Origin: Anaerolineae bacterium | Lineage (GTDB): Bacteria > Chloroflexota > Anaerolineae > Epilineales > JAHCIE01 | Length of the DNA stretch: 16,472 nt | Assembly (NCBI GenBank): GCA_026129385.1 | Contig: JAHCIE010000039.1 | Location: forward strand, 1-16,472 | Reading direction: 5' to 3' | Shown: positions 14,277-16,472 of the stretch, piece after piece | Layout of the letters: every line of letters starts with the position of its first letter | Position numbering within the stretch: the stretch's first letter is position 1 | Program-made: the position numbers and the translations under genes | The notes under the pieces: generated by a model | What the model saw: the letters and a program-made list of their open reading frames with translations, nothing else | Told to the model about the DNA's origin: nothing | The model's database searches: none

Positions 14277-14305
14277 ATTGTAGTCGCTCTTCCCTGGCCC
14301 TTCAA
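14277..14305 (-). promoter_or_regulatory. Promoter of the nucleotidyltransferase-SHMT-DUF1697 operon
   Basis: On the minus strand TTGAAG (14305-14300) and TACAAT (14282-14277) are exactly 17 bases apart. Transcription should start near 14270, leaving only about three bases before ATG 14267, so the mRNA is probably leaderless. Confidence 0.72.
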
Positions 14306-14327
14306 GCTGAACGGACCCCGCACCATC

Positions 14328-14343
14328 GCTTGACGCCTCAAGC
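14328..14343. promoter_or_regulatory. Palindrome GCTTGA-CGCC-TCAAGC, candidate Crp/Fnr-type operator
   Basis: A perfect 6+6 bp inverted repeat with TTGA/TCAA arms and a 4-base centre. It lies about 59 bases upstream of the predicted start of the first Crp/Fnr gene and about 65 upstream of the divergent operon start, a usual range for activator sites. Fnr sites have TTGA-N6-TCAA, so the spacing is two bases short of the classic form. The arm recurs inverted: CGCCTCAAG at 14334-14342 and CTTGAGGCG at 14414-14422. Confidence 0.4.
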
Positions 14344-14381
14344 AACAGACCACTCACTTCCCTTCGGGTGGTACAGCGCGG

Positions 14382-14411
14382 TATAATATCGCCAACGACG
14401 ATGGCCATCGT
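14382..14411 (+). promoter_or_regulatory. Promoter -10 and start-site palindrome of the first Crp/Fnr gene
   Basis: A perfect TATAAT at 14382-14387 has no good -35 at 16-18 bases, as in activator-dependent promoters. Just past the expected start (about 14394) is a perfect 14-bp palindrome ACGATGGCCATCGT at 14398-14411, placed where a bound protein would block transcription. The gene's ATG is at 14431. Confidence 0.55.
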
Positions 14412-14430
14412 GGCTTGAGGCGAGGGTGCG

Positions 14431-15117
14431 ATGAACGTCACCATAGAAGATCTACGCTCGATCTTCCTCTTCGCCGAGTTTGATGATACCGAGCTGGCTC
14501 TCGTGCGCGAGATGATCACCGCGCGTGACTATACCCCCCGCACGATCATTTTTGCGCAGGGTGAGCCAAGCCCCGGCCTGTGGTTTGTGCGGCGCGGGCG
14601 GGTACGACTATATCGCATGGCGCCGTCGGGGCGCGAATTCACACTCTGTATCGCGCGCCTGGATCGTCTGCCGTGCATGGGCGCGTGCCCGTTGTTCGAC
14701 GGTGACAAGTGCCCTGCGAACGCTCAAGCGCTGGATGACACAACTATCTACTTCATCGACCGCCAGCGCGCGCTGGACATCGCTGCCGACCACGCGGGCA
14801 TGGTGACCCTGTTCGCGCGCGTGCTGGCGAACCATTCCCGTTATCTGATGCAACTCTCCTCTGGCCTGGCGCTCCGCTGTTCCTCTTCTCGCCTGATCGA
14901 TCTCCTGTTAACCTACGCAGACGAGCGTGGGCGCGTCACCGCGCAAGGTGTCGAATTGGACTTAGGCGTGAGTCAGCAGTTGCTCGCCAGCATGTTGGGT
15001 GCAACGTCGCAGATGATCGCGCATGATTTCTTGCGACTCGAGCGTGCGGGCGTGATCGACGCCCAGGGCAAGCGGATTGTGATTCTGAGCCTGGAGCGAC
15101 TCAAGGGCATGGCCTGA
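14431..15117 (+). CDS. Crp/Fnr-family regulator with four cysteines in the effector domain
   Basis: A 228-residue transcription factor. The N-terminal cyclic-nucleotide-binding-like beta roll (about 10-115) contains GEPSPGLWFVRRGRVRLYRM; a long dimer helix follows, then a C-terminal winged helix with LGVSQQLLASMLGATSQMIA and the wing ending ERAGVIDAQGKRIVILS. The cAMP-pocket arginine/glutamate signature is not evident. Four cysteines cluster at 73, 82, 86 and 94 (PCMGACPLFDGDKCPA); this is not the N-terminal Fnr arrangement. At this site relatives usually have SPLFDG...PATA, so Cys86 and Cys94 replace common residues, which suggests a metal centre or redox switch. ATG 14431 is used; upstream GCGAGGGTGCG is a weak ribosome site. 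Likely autoregulated through the flanking palindromes. Confidence 0.88.
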   Translation: MNVTIEDLRSIFLFAEFDDTELALVREMITARDYTPRTIIFAQGEPSPGLWFVRRGRVRLYRMAPSGREFTLCIARLDRLPCMGACPLFDGDKCPANAQALDDTTIYFIDRQRALDIAADHAGMVTLFARVLANHSRYLMQLSSGLALRCSSSRLIDLLLTYADERGRVTAQGVELDLGVSQQLLASMLGATSQMIAHDFLRLERAGVIDAQGKRIVILSLERLKGMA

Positions 15118-15119
15118 GA

Positions 15120-15151
15120 GTGTGACTTTTTTGGTAGTATTTTGGTCACAC
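15120..15151. promoter_or_regulatory. GTGTGAC...GTCACAC inverted repeat with internal TTTTGGT direct repeats
   Basis: GTGTGAC (15120-15126) and GTCACAC (15145-15151) form a perfect 7+7 bp inverted repeat around an AT-rich 18-base centre. Inside, TTTTGGT occurs at 15129-15135 and again at 15140-15146, 11 bp apart, one helical turn. It starts three bases after the stop of the first Crp/Fnr gene and precedes TATACT (15158-15163), a possible -10 for the second. The arms look like Crp half-sites but are too far apart for one dimer. Confidence 0.45.
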
Positions 15152-15158
15152 ATACCAT

Positions 15159-15197
15159 ATACTGAGCCGCAAGTCCTTGCGGCTCAGTATCTTTTCC
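15159..15197 (+). terminator. Rho-independent terminator between the two Crp/Fnr genes
   Basis: A perfect 15-bp inverted repeat, ATACTGAGCCGCAAG (15159-15173) and CTTGCGGCTCAGTAT (15176-15190), is followed by CTTTTCC. The stem is GC-rich in the middle, so it should end transcripts of the upstream regulator. The upstream arm overlaps the possible TATACT -10 element at 15158-15163. Confidence 0.8.
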
Positions 15198-15210
15198 GCA
15201 GGATTGAGCG

Positions 15211-15894
15211 ATGCGTGACTCCACTATAGAGGAATTGAAGACGATCCCTTCCTGGCTTCTAAGCAGTAAAAAGCGCCCTCGCGGCGCTGGCAGAAGCTCG
15301 ATGCAGGAGCGCACGTTCGGCAATCGCCGCCTTATCTTCCGCGAGGGCAGCCCGTGTTTGGGCCTGTACATCGTCAAGGTCGGCCAGGCCAAACTGGTTC
15401 AGACGCGCCATGACAAAGAACAACTCCTCGCTATTGTCGGCGCCGGCGACCCGCTTGACCTGGTACCTTTTCTGGATAACGGCCCGCATGCTTGCTCTGC
15501 GCTTGCGCGCGGCAAGGTGACGCTTTATTTTGTCGAGAGCAGTACCGCACGCGACTTGATTTGGAATACCCCGCCCCTTCTTTCGGCCGTCTTGCATACC
15601 GTCAGCGCCCGTTTGCGAACCCTGGCGATGCTGGCGAGTGACCTCGCCTTCAAAGATGTCACGGCACGTATTTGTCGGATTCTCCTCGATCAGGCGCAAC
15701 ACGAGGGCACGCGCCAGGCCGATGGCATTCATGTGAAACGCACGCTATCGCAGCAAGAGTTTGCGTCGCTGGCGGGCACAGTGCGCGAAGTCGCCTGGCG
15801 ATCGCTCAAGAAGTTGGAGGAGGAAGGCATCGTGCGCATCGAACGCACGGAGATCACACTGCTCGACCTGGAACGCCTGGCGGCGATGGCGTAA
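15211..15894 (+). CDS. Crp/Fnr-family transcriptional regulator
   Basis: A 227-residue regulator, paralogous to the one just upstream but clearly different in sequence. The effector domain includes RRLIFREGSPCLGLYIVKVG (39-58) and LLAIVGAGDPLDLVPFLDNG; the winged helix is near 170-215 with LSQQEFASLAGTVREVAWRS as recognition helix region and KLEEEGIVRIERTEITLLD as wing. There is no Fnr-type cysteine cluster; only scattered Cys49 and a few others. The first 35 residues are unusually basic and serine-rich before the beta roll. ATG 15211 has AGGA ten bases upstream. It is separated from the first regulator by a terminator and from the cytochrome c gene by 57 bases, so it may be cotranscribed with or control the latter. 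Confidence 0.87.
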   Translation: MRDSTIEELKTIPSWLLSSKKRPRGAGRSSMQERTFGNRRLIFREGSPCLGLYIVKVGQAKLVQTRHDKEQLLAIVGAGDPLDLVPFLDNGPHACSALARGKVTLYFVESSTARDLIWNTPPLLSAVLHTVSARLRTLAMLASDLAFKDVTARICRILLDQAQHEGTRQADGIHVKRTLSQQEFASLAGTVREVAWRSLKKLEEEGIVRIERTEITLLDLERLAAMA

Positions 15895-15906
15895 TCTGAA
15901 ACGTCG

Positions 15907-15945
15907 CGCGAGCCGCTCGCGGTGCGGATTTATCTCAGGGAGATA
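15907..15945 (+). promoter_or_regulatory. Two small hairpins in the cytochrome c leader
   Basis: CGCGAG-CCG-CTCGCG (15907-15921) is a short GC stem, and TATCTC-AGG-GAGATA (15931-15945) covers the GGGAG that would serve as the ribosome-binding site for ATG 15952. The second could limit translation. Both are short and could be chance. Confidence 0.3.
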
Positions 15946-15951
15946 GGTTAG

Positions 15952-16472
15952 ATGTGTAGGCTAGCGATTTTTAGAACACGTCTTGCCATCCAGGTACTCG
16001 CGTTGCTCGCTGTGGGGGCGCTCGCCTTCGGTAGCGTTGCGACGGCCGCGCCGCCGGCGCAATCCGCCGACGAGGGGCAAAAGCTCTTCACCGAAAAGTG
16101 TGTCGCGTGTCACACCATCGGCAAAGGCCCGTTGGTAGGCCCCGACCTACAGGGTGTGACGACCCAGCGTGACCCGGCGTGGTTGACCAAATGGATGACT
16201 GCGCCCGACCAGATGCTGGCCGCTAAAGACCCGACGGCAATGCAACTCCTTGCGCAATACAACAATATTCCAATGCCGAATCTGGGGCTGACCGACTCCC
16301 AGGTCGCGTCACTCATCGCGTTTTTGGGCGCGGGTCAGGCCAGCGCGTCCACCGCGCCGGCGGCTCCCGAATCATCAGCGGGCGACACTGCCAATGGCAA
16401 GGCGCTCTTTACCGGCGCGCAGCGATTAACCAACGGTGGTCCGCCGTGTATGGGTTGTCACAGCGCCGGTGC
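15952..16472 (+). CDS. Secreted diheme cytochrome c (5' part, runs off the window)
   Basis: ATG 15952 follows directly on an in-frame TAG (15949-15951), which fixes the start. Residues 1-32 are a signal peptide: basic RLAIFRTRL, a hydrophobic core VLALLAVGALAFGSV, and an ATA|AP-like cleavage site. The first heme c domain has CVACH at 50-54 and a likely axial Met108 in NNIPMPN; a Ser/Ala/Pro linker (about 129-143) leads to a second domain whose CMGCH is at 166-170 just before the edge. The first domain, with GPLVGPDLQGVTTQR after the heme, resembles cytochromes found in nitrous-oxide-reductase and related respiratory clusters, from memory. It would carry electrons outside the cytoplasmic membrane. 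The neighbouring Crp/Fnr regulators fit a respiratory role. Confidence 0.9.
   Translation, partial: MCRLAIFRTRLAIQVLALLAVGALAFGSVATAAPPAQSADEGQKLFTEKCVACHTIGKGPLVGPDLQGVTTQRDPAWLTKWMTAPDQMLAAKDPTAMQLLAQYNNIPMPNLGLTDSQVASLIAFLGAGQASASTAPAAPESSAGDTANGKALFTGAQRLTNGGPPCMGCHSAG

Noticed and set aside
14268..14519. N-terminal extension of the nucleotidyltransferase
   Set aside because: It would run through the promoter and into the divergent Crp/Fnr gene, and has no family similarity.
15120..15151. A canonical Crp site TGTGA-N6-TCACA
   Set aside because: The half-sites are 20 bases apart instead of six, so one Crp dimer could not bind both in the usual way; kept only as an unexplained inverted repeat.
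1..16472. CRISPR array, insertion sequence, integrase or prophage
   Set aside because: No regularly spaced repeats, transposase or integrase motifs, or long terminal inverted repeats were seen.

Overview
The window is GC-rich bacterial chromosomal DNA with short intergenic gaps, a mix of Shine-Dalgarno-led and apparently leaderless genes, and recognisable TTGACA/TATAAT promoters. The gene mix (RsmA next to a small SRP RNA, a zinc-ribbon threonine-synthase-like protein, an M81/MlrC hydrolase, an ECF42-type sigma factor with a DGPF protein, paired Crp/Fnr regulators next to a diheme cytochrome c) would fit a Chloroflexota-like or other GC-rich environmental bacterium. That taxonomic guess is low confidence. 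I see no phage, transposase, rRNA or CRISPR array.

Layout. (1) 1-1283, plus strand: the tail of an unidentified gene, a near-consensus promoter, tRNA-Ser(GGA), the SRP RNA and rsmA, packed with almost no spacing. (2) 1294-6360, minus strand, convergent with rsmA: a four-gene operon in the order class III aminotransferase, threonine-synthase-like PLP enzyme, MlrC-type metallohydrolase, AstE/aspartoacylase-like zinc deacylase. It has its own promoter at 6425-6454 and looks like an uncharacterised small-molecule (amide or amino acid) catabolic pathway. (3) 6361-6700: a divergent regulatory region with two tandem 10-bp hairpins. (4) 6700-9200, plus strand: four consecutive genes (SDR, SnoaL/NTF2-like, GNAT, TMEM175-like), all broken by single-base frameshifts and, in the SDR, an internal deletion. 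This is either a decaying island or a stretch of poor consensus sequence.

(5) 9242-11032, plus strand: a DGPF/YCII protein followed by an ECF42-type sigma factor with a long C-terminal extension. It is preceded by a match to the ECF42 promoter motif, so the pair probably regulates itself. (6) 11042-11439, minus strand: remnant of a membrane-anchored, BNR-like protein. (7) 11485-14267, minus strand: an operon of nucleotidyltransferase, divergent SHMT-like PLP enzyme and DUF1697 protein, driven by a promoter placed so that the first gene is probably leaderless. (8) 14382-16472, plus strand: two Crp/Fnr-family regulators separated by a strong intrinsic terminator, then the start of a secreted diheme cytochrome c that runs off the window. 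This suggests regulators guarding a respiratory (possibly nitrogen-oxide) gene cluster beyond the right edge.

The best candidates for undescribed biology are the four-enzyme operon with its tandem-palindrome control region, the SHMT paralogue whose substrate-side residues diverge, and the cysteine-rich Crp/Fnr regulator with its palindromes.
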